The position numbers were made by a program, and so were the translations under genes. Shown piece after piece: positions 1 through 6,764 of a stretch of 6,820 nt of DNA. How positions within the stretch are numbered: position 1 is the stretch's first letter; every line of letters starts with the position of its first letter. This stretch comes from an uncultured Clostridium sp. GTDB lineage: Bacteria > Bacillota_A > Clostridia > Lachnospirales > Lachnospiraceae. Location: the NCBI GenBank assembly GCA_945836785.1, contig CAMAMD010000073.1:1-6820 (forward strand). The letters run 5' to 3'. Under the pieces are notes generated by a model that saw only the letters and a program-made list of their open reading frames with translations, was not told where the DNA came from and did not search any database.

Positions 1-348
1 GAGTATAGTGAAAATGATTAAAGCCAGATTATACATCCAAAAGCCGGATTTTTTGTTATCAGAATATGGTTTCCAGCTAATCAAAATTAAGATTGATACA
101 GGAATGAGGCATATTAACATGGCTTTTTTCAAATATGTAATTGCATAAGGAGCAGCATACTCGCTATAAAAGGAAATTAATTCAGGACGTCGGTTATAAT
201 ATCCGATTTTATGAACTGTCAGATTTTCAAAGAATCCACTGTGTGACATGGTATAAAGTAAAAAAATACTAATTAATAGAACAATAATTTTTGAATATTT
301 TTTTACATAGTTTTCTAATATTTCATCCCAATCCCAATATTTCCACAT
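1..348 (-). CDS. Partial multi-pass membrane protein, unknown function (3' end outside window)
   Basis: This minus-strand frame is open for 116 codons from an ATG at 348 to the window edge, so the C-terminus is missing. A good ribosome binding site (AGGAGA, complement of 358-363) lies 9 bases before the ATG, and a near-consensus promoter lies further upstream, which together make it a real gene. The product starts MWKYWDWDEILENYVKKYSK, with aromatic and charged residues. A hydrophobic helix follows at about residues 20-35, then a 40-residue polar loop rich in Tyr (about 36-76), a second helix at about 77-91, a short Lys-containing turn, and the start of a third helix from about 103. This is an integral membrane protein. 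I do not recognise the family. GC content is roughly 29%, clearly below mnmG next door (about 43-45% in sampled lines), which could mean recent acquisition or only the codon bias of a hydrophobic protein. Confidence 0.8.
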   Translation of the reverse strand, partial: MWKYWDWDEILENYVKKYSKIIVLLISIFLLYTMSHSGFFENLTVHKIGYYNRRPELISFYSEYAAPYAITYLKKAMLICLIPVSILILISWKPYSDNKKSGFWMYNLALIIFTIL

Positions 349-421
349 AAATGCTTTTCTCCTAAATTTAAAAATCCGATGTATATGATTATAAGTACAT
401 ATCATGTTTGCTTTATTGAAA

Positions 422-450
422 AATATAATATAGCAATAATAAAAAGTCAA
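422..450 (-). promoter_or_regulatory. Sigma-A-type promoter for the leftward membrane gene
   Basis: Read on the minus strand, a -35 box TTGACT (450-445) is followed after exactly 17 bases by a -10 box TATATT (427-422). Each box differs from consensus by one base. Transcription would start near 415, giving a leader of about 67 bases before the ATG at 348. I see no obvious riboswitch or strong hairpin in that leader. This is the best promoter match noticed in the window, and it supports the partial gene at 1-348 as a genuine, independently transcribed unit. Confidence 0.65.
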
Positions 451-488
451 TTACATTAACCCTATAATAGCACAACAAAAAAATAACC

Positions 489-516
489 TTGCAACTATGA
501 GATTATTTGTTAAAAT
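489..516 (+). promoter_or_regulatory. Candidate promoter for mnmG-rsmG
   Basis: TTGCAA (489-494, 4 of 6 to consensus) and TAAAAT (511-516, 5 of 6) are separated by 16 bases, predicting a start near 523 and a short leader of about 30 bases that carries the AGGAAGGA ribosome binding site (538-545). A perfect TATAAT at 463-468 is an alternative -10 box, but it has no convincing -35 partner. The region is very AT-rich, so chance matches are common. The exact start is uncertain; that a promoter lies somewhere in 430-540 is likely because the upstream gene is divergent. Confidence 0.4.
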
Positions 517-552
517 AAGTGATAGCGATTTATATACAGGAAGGATAAGCTT

Positions 553-2526
553 ATGACTGTTAAATCATATATTGAAGAAGAATATGATGTGGTAGTAGTC
601 GGTGCAGGACATGCGGGTTGTGAGGCAGCACTTGCGGCGGCAAGAATGGGTATGAACACCATATTATTTACGATTAGTATGGACAGTGTGGCTTTGATGC
701 CATGTAATCCAAATGTAGGTGGCAGCTCCAAGGGGCATCTGGTACGTGAAATTGATGCACTTGGCGGCGAGATGGGAAAAAATATAGATAAGACATATAT
801 TCAGTCCAAGATGTTAAATGTATCAAAGGGTCCTGCGGTACATTCTCTCCGGGCGCAGGCGGACAAGGTGGAATATACCAAGCAGATGCGGCTGACCCTG
901 CAGAATCAGGATAAACTGACACTGAGACAGGCAGAGGTCGCAGAGCTTTTGTATGAGGAAATATCTGAAAAGGAAACTTACGATAATACTGATAATCAGG
1001 AAGATGACAGAAGAAAAAACGCAAATCATGTAAAACGAGTCATAAAAGGCGTGAAAACATTTTCCGGTGCCATCTATCATGCAAAGGCCGTCATACTTTG
1101 TACCGGAACCTATCTCAAGGCAAGATGTATTTACGGTGATGTGGTAAATTATACCGGACCGAATGGACTTCAGGCTGCAAATCATCTGTCGGATTCCATG
1201 CGGGATGCAGGAATCTTTATCCGAAGATTTAAGACGGGTACCCCGGCGAGACTTGACAAAAAATCAATCGATTTCTCAAAGATGGAGGAGCAAAAGGGAG
1301 ACGAACATATCGTACCATTTTCGTTTACCAATCGACCGGAGGATATTGAAAGGGAACAGATATCCTGCTGGCTTACCTACACCAATGAGGAAACACACAG
1401 AATAATTAAGGAGAATATTGACCGCTCTCCTCTCTTTTCCGGTATGATAGAGGGAACCGGACCACGTTACTGTCCGTCTATAGAGGATAAGGTTATGAAA
1501 TTCCCTGACAAGAACAGGCATCAGCTGTTTATCGAGCCGGAGGGAGAATTTACAAATGAAATGTATATGGGCGGTATGTCTTCCTCTCTGCCGGAGGATG
1601 TACAGTATGCGATGATTCATACAGTTCCGGGATTGGAACATGTGAAGATTGTGAGAAACGCATATGCCATTGAATACGATTGCATCAATGCTGTTAATCT
1701 GAAGGCAAATCTGGAATTTAAAGAGATGGACGGATTATTTTCCGCAGGTCAGATAAATGGAAGCTCAGGTTATGAGGAAGCTGCAGCTCAGGGAATTATG
1801 GCGGGTATCAATGCGGCACGAAAGCTGCAGGGGAAAGAGCCTGTCATTCTTGACCGTTCCCAGGCTTATATCGGTGTTCTGATAGATGACCTTGTAACAA
1901 AGGAGACCCAGGAGCCGTATCGTATGATGACCTCCAGAGCAGAATACAGACTTTTGTTAAGACAGGATAATGCGGATCTGAGACTGACAGATATCGGTCA
2001 TGATATCGGGCTTATCGATGATGTGCGTTATGCGAAGTTCTGTGAGAAACGCAGACAGATTGATGAAGAGATTGTCCGTATGAATGCAATTACGGTTGGC
2101 GCAAATAAGAAAACACAGGAATTTCTGGCTTCTCATGGAAGTTCTCCCCTCAGCACGGCTGCAACATTGGCAGAGTTGATTCGCCGCCCGGAATTATCGT
2201 ATGAAATGCTTGCAGAATTGGATGAGGGACGGCAGGAAATACAAGAGGAATTATCACCGGAGGTTATAGAGCAGATTAATATTGCCATAAAATATGATGG
2301 GTATATCAGTCGTCAGAAACAGCAGGTTGAGCATTTTCAGAAAATGGAAAAGAAACGCATTCCGGCAGATATCAACTATGATGATGTGGCAAATCTCCGT
2401 AAAGAAGCCAGACAGAAACTCTCCGCAATTCGTCCGGCATCATTGGGACAGGCATCCCGAATATCGGGTGTGTCACCGGCTGATGTTTCTGTTCTGATGA
2501 TTTATCTGACTGCAAAAAATAGATAA
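553..2526 (+). CDS. mnmG: tRNA uridine-5-carboxymethylaminomethyl modification enzyme MnmG (GidA)
   Basis: MnmG is the FAD-dependent partner of the GTPase MnmE. Together they install the (carboxymethyl)aminomethyl group at C5 of wobble U34 in tRNAs reading split codon boxes, using methylenetetrahydrofolate and glycine or ammonium; it acts in the cytoplasm. The 657-residue product carries the N-terminal dinucleotide fold [11 protein letters not shown] (GxGxxG at 17-22), the PCNPNVGG motif with Cys51, [13 protein letters not shown] (60-72), VILCTGTYL (180-188), RYCPSIEDK with Cys307, the FAD-contacting segment [20 protein letters not shown] (394-413), and the [20 protein letters not shown] block. 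Cys51 and Cys307 correspond to the two conserved catalytic-region cysteines of the family. The start is fixed by AGGAAGGA seven bases upstream. The protein is about 25-30 residues longer than the usual ~630 because of a hydrophilic insertion at about 136-162. rsmG follows after 31 bases, and mnmE is not immediately upstream. Confidence 0.97.
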   Translation: MTVKSYIEEEYDVVVVGAGHAGCEAALAAARMGMNTILFTISMDSVALMPCNPNVGGSSKGHLVREIDALGGEMGKNIDKTYIQSKMLNVSKGPAVHSLRAQADKVEYTKQMRLTLQNQDKLTLRQAEVAELLYEEISEKETYDNTDNQEDDRRKNANHVKRVIKGVKTFSGAIYHAKAVILCTGTYLKARCIYGDVVNYTGPNGLQAANHLSDSMRDAGIFIRRFKTGTPARLDKKSIDFSKMEEQKGDEHIVPFSFTNRPEDIEREQISCWLTYTNEETHRIIKENIDRSPLFSGMIEGTGPRYCPSIEDKVMKFPDKNRHQLFIEPEGEFTNEMYMGGMSSSLPEDVQYAMIHTVPGLEHVKIVRNAYAIEYDCINAVNLKANLEFKEMDGLFSAGQINGSSGYEEAAAQGIMAGINAARKLQGKEPVILDRSQAYIGVLIDDLVTKETQEPYRMMTSRAEYRLLLRQDNADLRLTDIGHDIGLIDDVRYAKFCEKRRQIDEEIVRMNAITVGANKKTQEFLASHGSSPLSTAATLAELIRRPELSYEMLAELDEGRQEIQEELSPEVIEQINIAIKYDGYISRQKQQVEHFQKMEKKRIPADINYDDVANLRKEARQKLSAIRPASLGQASRISGVSPADVSVLMIYLTAKNR

Positions 2527-2557
2527 CAGTTGAAAATAAAAAGGAAATAATATATTT

Positions 2558-3310
2558 ATGCAGAAAATAAGAAAGTATCTGGAATCCATATCCGAAAACC
2601 ATATATCACTCTCCGACACACAGCTTGCACAGTTTGAGACGTATTATGAGATGTTGGTTGAGAAGAATAAAGTTATGAATCTGACAGCTATTACTGAGCG
2701 TGAGGATGTTATATTAAAGCACTTTATTGACAGCATCGCACTTGCAGGATATATGAATCTTGCTGATAAATGTCTCAAAGTAATAGACGTGGGAACCGGA
2801 GCGGGGTTTCCGGGAATTCCATTAAAAATCGCATTTCCGCAGCTTGATGTAACACTGTTTGATTCTCTGAATAAGCGGGTAAACTTCTTAAATGATGTAA
2901 TAGATGAACTCAAACTGGATGGTGCTGTTGCATCGCAATCCGGTATCGGAGCGTGTACTGCTATTCATGGCAGAGCTGAGGAGGGTGGACGAAATAAGGA
3001 TATGAGAGAGCAATTTGATCTGGTTGTATCCCGTGCGGTTGCAAACATGGCAGTATTGTCCGAGTATTGTATTCCGTTTGTGAAACAGGGAGGATACTTT
3101 ATCCCTTATAAGACGGATAAAATAGATGAAGAATTAAATCAGGGAAAAAAGGCAATATCTATTCTCGGAGGTAAGGTAGAGAAAGTCGAAAAAATGCAAC
3201 TGGCTGGTTCTGATATTGGCCGGAGCTTTGTATTTATCAAAAAGATAAAAGCCACACCGAAATCCTATCCGAGAAAACCCGGAACAGCAAATAAACAGCC
3301 CCTTATGTAA
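2558..3310 (+). CDS. rsmG: 16S rRNA (guanine(527)-N(7))-methyltransferase RsmG (GidB)
   Basis: RsmG uses S-adenosylmethionine to methylate N7 of G527 in the 530 loop of 16S rRNA; loss in other bacteria gives low-level streptomycin resistance. The 250-residue product shows the family's N-terminal helical segment with NLTAI (41-45) and HFIDS (55-59), the SAM-binding glycine loop DVGTGAGFPGIPLK (77-90), the acidic end of strand 2 (FDSLNKR, 101-107), HGRAEE (137-142), FDLVVSRAVAN (153-163), the GGYFIPYKT strand, and a PRKPGTANKQP tail matching the Gram-positive C-terminal signature. The ATG is preceded by AAGGAA with an 11-base spacing, slightly long. It sits 31 bases after mnmG with no terminator between them, so the two are cotranscribed. 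It is about 10 residues longer than usual because of an extra stretch at 122-134. Its last codons form one arm of the downstream terminator. Confidence 0.96.
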   Translation: MQKIRKYLESISENHISLSDTQLAQFETYYEMLVEKNKVMNLTAITEREDVILKHFIDSIALAGYMNLADKCLKVIDVGTGAGFPGIPLKIAFPQLDVTLFDSLNKRVNFLNDVIDELKLDGAVASQSGIGACTAIHGRAEEGGRNKDMREQFDLVVSRAVANMAVLSEYCIPFVKQGGYFIPYKTDKIDEELNQGKKAISILGGKVEKVEKMQLAGSDIGRSFVFIKKIKATPKSYPRKPGTANKQPLM

Positions 3311-3325
3311 AGGGGCTGTTTATTT
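3289..3325. terminator. Bidirectional intrinsic terminator between convergent rsmG and exonuclease genes
   Basis: Bases 3289-3304 and 3310-3325 form a perfect 16-bp inverted repeat around a 5-base loop (ATGTA). The GC core is CAGCCCC/GGGGCTG, and the outer part is AT-rich (AAATAAA/TTTATTT), so each strand ends in a T-rich tract. On the plus strand it terminates mnmG-rsmG, with the left arm and loop lying inside the final rsmG codons and stop. On the minus strand it begins 7 bases past the exonuclease stop codon (3333-3335). Confidence 0.9.
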
Positions 3326-3332
3326 TAATCAA

Positions 3333-4304
3333 TTATTCGAATTCTACGTCCTTTTTATTTTTATTATGTCTTTTTTCCTGTCTTCTAAGTCTTAATTCAT
3401 CCTGTCTTTCCCGAATGTTTTCCATGCCTTTTTTATCGGTAGGTAATGTGGTAATAATTGCAAATATTTTTCCGTCTCTGGTCTGTTTAAATCTCAGTTT
3501 GCTTGCCTCCAGTCCGTGATACCAACATCTTCCGACACAGATATAGGAATTTGGAGTATTGGAAAACCATTTTATTTTCTTTGAAAGCTTCTTTTTACAT
3601 TTGTAACAATGTACAGTCAGAAGATCTTTATCCTCAAGCGCTTCTTTTTTATCGTTAAATTCTCTGGAAATATATTCCATATAGTTTTTATGATAGGAAA
3701 TGATTTCTTCATCCGCAGCCTTTGGATTATTGTATACATCGTAGCAATATCTGTCCTCCAGATCTTTCGGGTGAATTTTTGATAGGACAATACCGGTGTA
3801 ATATGCATCGTTTACAGCTGCGTGAAATGGTCTGTCTATATCTATATTTAATGTGTTTACAGCTTTTTCCAGTTTCACAATGGCTCCGTTTTCATCTGTG
3901 GTGTCCGCATATATTTGCTGGATATTGTAAAATTTCAACGGTGTGTTCCATTTTCTCATGTGATAATATTCCATATTATTTTGCAGATAGCTCAAATCCA
4001 TGGAACCCCAGGTGCAAAATATGTAATCCTCTCCGCACCATTTCAAAAACTCTCTGCACACCATATCAAATGGTCTTCCCTTCCTCAGGGTTGTTTCATC
4101 ATAATTTAAAATTGATTTGATGTGTGGTTGGAGTTTCTTATATATCCGAGGTTTTACAATACTGGAATACGTGTCTATTAAATTGAATTTACTGTCCAGT
4201 TTGACAGCTCCGATTTCAATAATCTCGAATGGCATTCGCGGATTTTCGTTTTCATGCCCGCCACAGCATTGGTTCCATTCAAGATCAAATACAATATAGT
4301 TCAT
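3333..4304 (-). CDS. DEDDh-family 3'-5' exonuclease with C-terminal cysteine cluster
   Basis: The 323-residue product begins MNYIVFDLEWNQ, a classic Exo I motif with Asp7 and Glu9. Exo II is seen in WGSMDLSYL (Asp103), and Exo III in FHAAVNDAYYT with His161 and Asp166, so all residues of a DEDDh active site are present. The fold resembles DnaQ/ERI-1/KapD-like RNase T superfamily nucleases, which remove nucleotides from 3' ends of DNA or RNA with two metal ions. After the domain (about 1-180) comes a linker, then Cys233-x2-Cys236 and Cys256-x3-Cys260, which looks like a zinc-binding ribbon. A strongly basic, probably helical tail follows (about 293-320). These additions suggest nucleic-acid binding. 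The substrate cannot be told from sequence. The start is supported by AAAGGA (complement of 4311-4316) six bases upstream. This site lies in the 16-bp gap after the preceding coiled-coil gene, indicating one operon and probable translational coupling. Confidence 0.88.
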   Translation of the reverse strand: MNYIVFDLEWNQCCGGHENENPRMPFEIIEIGAVKLDSKFNLIDTYSSIVKPRIYKKLQPHIKSILNYDETTLRKGRPFDMVCREFLKWCGEDYIFCTWGSMDLSYLQNNMEYYHMRKWNTPLKFYNIQQIYADTTDENGAIVKLEKAVNTLNIDIDRPFHAAVNDAYYTGIVLSKIHPKDLEDRYCYDVYNNPKAADEEIISYHKNYMEYISREFNDKKEALEDKDLLTVHCYKCKKKLSKKIKWFSNTPNSYICVGRCWYHGLEASKLRFKQTRDGKIFAIITTLPTDKKGMENIRERQDELRLRRQEKRHNKNKKDVEFE

Positions 4305-4320
4305 AGGAATTCCTTTGCTG

Positions 4321-4917
4321 TTATTCTGCCTTTGTCTTCATGACACGGAGATGAGAGTATTCGTTTGCAGTGTTAAGCGATCCGTTTCTTTCTTCCAGTT
4401 CTTTGCAGATATCGTTTAAAATTTCAATTGCTTCATTTTGCGATTTTGCATTTGCCGTTGCCATCTGGGCAATCAGGACGGCCAATCGTTCGTTGCTGTT
4501 TACTATCTTGGTTGTATTGTCCTCTTCTTTTTTTATCTGGAGTTTGGACATCAGCTTGTCCTGCTTCAATAATTCATCATACAACTTTGCATTCTCGTCT
4601 TTCAACTCAAGAATGATGTCCAGCAATGCCGACATGCTCTGTGTTCTGGAGACCTCCTCACGTTTTGCGACGGAGTAAATTCCCTTTTGGACTTTTGTCA
4701 TCTCATTTTGCTTGTCAATGTTGACGGAGGCAATCTCATCAACCTTTGCCAGAATACCGTCTACCATAAAATATGTGTCCACAATTACAATCAGGGATAC
4801 AGCGATGATAAGCTCAATACTGCTCGGGTAAACGAGAATCAGATATAAATCAATCAAAAGGGCTGCGATAAAAGCCACGGCACTGATTGTCAATGTAGAT
4901 TGTGATTTGAGTTTCAT
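4321..4917 (-). CDS. Hypothetical two-helix membrane protein with cytoplasmic coiled-coil tail
   Basis: The product is 198 residues and I do not recognise its family. A short basic N-terminus (MKLKSQ) leads into a hydrophobic helix at about 9-29. A tight YPSS turn follows, then a second helix at about 34-52, and the remaining ~145 residues are polar and helix-prone. That tail has heptad-like Leu/Ile spacing, especially at about 95-132 (LLDIILELKDENAKLYDELL and onward) and 150-178, with no Cys-based or enzymatic motif. By the positive-inside rule the N-terminus and tail should both be cytoplasmic, giving a membrane hairpin that displays a coiled coil, suited to oligomerisation or scaffolding. 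The start is supported by AAAGGGG (complement of 4927-4933), nine bases before the ATG after the intervening base. It lies 103 bp downstream of the pyrophosphatase and 16 bp upstream of the exonuclease, whose ribosome binding site directly follows this stop. A role tied to the exonuclease is inference only. Confidence 0.8.
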   Translation of the reverse strand: MKLKSQSTLTISAVAFIAALLIDLYLILVYPSSIELIIAVSLIVIVDTYFMVDGILAKVDEIASVNIDKQNEMTKVQKGIYSVAKREEVSRTQSMSALLDIILELKDENAKLYDELLKQDKLMSKLQIKKEEDNTTKIVNSNERLAVLIAQMATANAKSQNEAIEILNDICKELEERNGSLNTANEYSHLRVMKTKAE

Positions 4918-4961
4918 GCGTTACATCCCCTTTCATTTTCATTAAAATAAAGCTATATTAC

Positions 4962-4990
4962 AGTTTATCATATTACTGCAAAATATTCAA
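4962..4990 (-). promoter_or_regulatory. Possible promoter for the coiled-coil/exonuclease pair
   Basis: On the minus strand TTGAAT (4990-4985) is followed after 17 bases by TAAACT (4967-4962), preceded by TGA, which resembles an extended -10 (TGn). Transcription would start about 38 bases before the ATG at 4917. The 103-bp gap (4918-5020) shows no hairpin with a T tract, so read-through from the pyrophosphatase gene is equally possible and the three genes may form one operon with an internal promoter. Box matches are modest in very AT-rich DNA. Confidence 0.3.
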
Positions 4991-5020
4991 TCGTTGCACT
5001 ATATTAGTTTTACCATTCGT

Positions 5021-6676
5021 TTATTCATGTGTTGCACTCATAATGGTCGGAATGACCTGTTTCTTCCGGGAGACAACACCATTCAGTTTGATTTGTCCGC
5101 CTGATACTTCGTCAAGCTTGAAAGCCTTTGCCAAAAGCTGTTCGGCATCCTTTCCATAATAGAGAAGCTCTGTATTTTCCGTGAATATGTTGGTCAGCAT
5201 GAAAAACAGCATATCAACATCTTTATTGCTGTATATCGTTTCCATATATTTTAAAATCCGGTTTCCGATATTCTCCAATATATCACAGTTGAAAGAAGTA
5301 ATCTGTCCGATACCAAAAGTAAAGTTGTCCGTTGTGAATACCTTGTAATCCTGATGGAAAATCTCCTCATCTGTCTTGCCTTTCAGCTTGCTTCCCGCAT
5401 TGAACATGGCCACAGCGAAGGTTTCAATATCCACATTTGCAATTTTTGCCAGCTTACGGCAGGCATCCTCATCCACAGGCGTACAGGTCGGGGAACGAAA
5501 CATCAACGTATCGGAAATAATGGCAGAACATAAAAGCCCTGCAATATTTTTCGGTATGTCGATCCCGTTTTCCAAAAACATCTGGTAGATGATGGTTGCG
5601 GTGCAGCCGAGGGGCTGATTTCTAAAATAAACCGGATTCATGGTCTGCAGACCTCCAATCCTGTGATGATCTATAATTTCGAGCAAAGTGACCTCTTCGA
5701 TACCATCCACAGTCTGGGCATGCTCGTTGTGGTCAACCAGGATTACCTTTTTCGGATTTGCATTCAGATAATTTCGCTGGGAAATCAGTCCGACGTATTT
5801 TCCAAATTCATCCAATACCGGATAATACTGATGCCGTTTTCCTGCCATGACTTCCCGAATATCCGTAATGAAGTCCTCTGTTGAAAAAGTTATAAGATTG
5901 GATTTCTTCATAAAGTAGCGGATAGGGATACTCTGGTTAATCAGGCGGGCTACAGTGTAAGTATCATAAGGTGTGCTTATGATAAAACAGCCTCTGTCTT
6001 CCGCCAGCTTGGTAATTGTTTTTGAGACGGTGGCACCGTCGCAGATAATGATGCACTGTGCTTCCATTTCAATGGCACAGAGCTGGGATTCATAACGGTT
6101 TCCGAGGATGACGATATCTCCCTTTGTTATATAGTTTTCCATCATATCGGGATTTGCAGCAGCAATTAAAACCTTACCTGTCTTAACGGAATCAGACCGG
6201 TTTCCGACAATAAGTTCTGCGGAAAGCGTGTCAATGATATTGGAATAAGGTGTATGTGCTGTCGCAATAATTTCATTGTCATAAACTTCCATATAGGACA
6301 TGGCAATATCGCGAACTGTAATCAGTCCCTGCAGATTTCCATATTCGTCTACGGAAGGAAGTGTTGTTGCACCGGATGCACTTAAGATTTCCCATGCATT
6401 TTTGATAGATATTTCGCCAGACACACCATCCAAATGTCTGTATTCTACATCCTTTACCTGTGTGTAAACATTTTCCACATACTCGGGTGCTTCCATTCCA
6501 AAGGACTTTAAAACAAATGTTGTCTCGGCATTTATCTCACCGGCCCGTTTCGGAACATAATCCTTCCCTGTCAGTTGTCGTTTCAGATATGCATAGCATA
6601 TGGCGGAACAGATGGAATCCGTATCCGGATTCTTATGCCCTATCACATATATTTTATCAGTGTTATTTGTCTCCAT
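5021..6676 (-). CDS. ppaC: Manganese-dependent (family II) inorganic pyrophosphatase with CBS and DRTGG regulatory domains
   Basis: The enzyme hydrolyses pyrophosphate to two phosphates in the cytoplasm, pulling forward biosynthetic reactions such as nucleic acid and aminoacyl-tRNA synthesis. The 551-residue product has the split DHH catalytic domain: VIGHKNPDTDS at 11-21 (metal ligands His14, Asp18, Asp20), then VDHNEH (Asp315), IDHHR (Asp336, His337, His338) and SDT (Asp389). The C-terminal DHHA2 domain ends with SRKKQ (536-540), the substrate-binding signature. Between the two DHH halves are a CBS motif (about 72-132), a DRTGG domain (about 150-250) and a second CBS motif (about 252-306). 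This is the arrangement and length of clostridial CBS-PPases, in which AMP/ADP inhibit and, when DRTGG is present, diadenosine polyphosphates activate; that regulation is known for the family and inferred here. A strong GGGAGGTG ribosome binding site (complement of 6684-6691), seven bases ahead, fixes the start. It lies just after a tRNA terminator, with no clear promoter in the short gap. Confidence 0.95.
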   Translation of the reverse strand: METNNTDKIYVIGHKNPDTDSICSAICYAYLKRQLTGKDYVPKRAGEINAETTFVLKSFGMEAPEYVENVYTQVKDVEYRHLDGVSGEISIKNAWEILSASGATTLPSVDEYGNLQGLITVRDIAMSYMEVYDNEIIATAHTPYSNIIDTLSAELIVGNRSDSVKTGKVLIAAANPDMMENYITKGDIVILGNRYESQLCAIEMEAQCIIICDGATVSKTITKLAEDRGCFIISTPYDTYTVARLINQSIPIRYFMKKSNLITFSTEDFITDIREVMAGKRHQYYPVLDEFGKYVGLISQRNYLNANPKKVILVDHNEHAQTVDGIEEVTLLEIIDHHRIGGLQTMNPVYFRNQPLGCTATIIYQMFLENGIDIPKNIAGLLCSAIISDTLMFRSPTCTPVDEDACRKLAKIANVDIETFAVAMFNAGSKLKGKTDEEIFHQDYKVFTTDNFTFGIGQITSFNCDILENIGNRILKYMETIYSNKDVDMLFFMLTNIFTENTELLYYGKDAEQLLAKAFKLDEVSGGQIKLNGVVSRKKQVIPTIMSATHE

Positions 6677-6722
6677 TTGTAGTCACCTCCCTGATATAGT
6701 TGTGCGTAAAATATTCAATATA

Positions 6723-6754
6723 CAAAACCCGCACAGCCTATGGCATATGCGGGT
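6723..6754 (-). terminator. Intrinsic terminator of the tRNA-Arg gene
   Basis: On the minus strand ACCCGCA (6754-6748) pairs with TGCGGGT (6733-6727). An additional GCC/GGC pairing in the loop (6744-6742 with 6738-6736) extends the hairpin, and a short TTTT run follows. It begins 10 bases after the tRNA 3' end. The T tract is short (four), and the stem is also followed by TCTTTT on the plus strand, so termination may be incomplete or bidirectional. Some read-through into the pyrophosphatase gene is conceivable. Confidence 0.75.
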
Positions 6755-6764
6755 CTTTTGTTCA

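Noticed and set aside
35..55. Terminator-like ATCC...GGAT followed by a T run on the plus strand
   Set aside because: The stem is just 4 bp and lies inside the coding sequence of the leftward membrane gene, with no plus-strand gene to terminate.
385..405. ATGAT...ATCAT inverted repeat in the leader of the leftward membrane gene
   Set aside because: Arms of only 5 bp in AT-rich DNA with no extended symmetry; not enough to call an operator.
823..1641. Minus-strand open frames inside mnmG (823-1185 and 1276-1641)
   Set aside because: They are antisense to well-conserved MnmG motifs and show no recognisable domain or start signal.
3722..4120. Plus-strand 132-codon open frame opposite the exonuclease gene
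   Set aside because: It lies wholly antisense to a gene with clear catalytic motifs, has no ribosome binding site worth noting, and its translation is a Cys/His/Leu-rich mixture typical of a shadow frame.
4993..5038. Direct repeat GTTGCACT at 4993-5000 and 5031-5038
   Set aside because: It is only 8 bp, one copy lies within the pyrophosphatase C-terminal codons, and there are no further copies or mobile-element features.
4980..6719. Shared 12-mer AAAATATTCAAT upstream of both the coiled-coil gene (4980-4991) and the pyrophosphatase (6708-6719)
   Set aside because: A match of this length between AT-rich intergenic stretches is expected by chance in a window this size, and the surrounding bases and spacing to -10-like boxes differ between the two sites.
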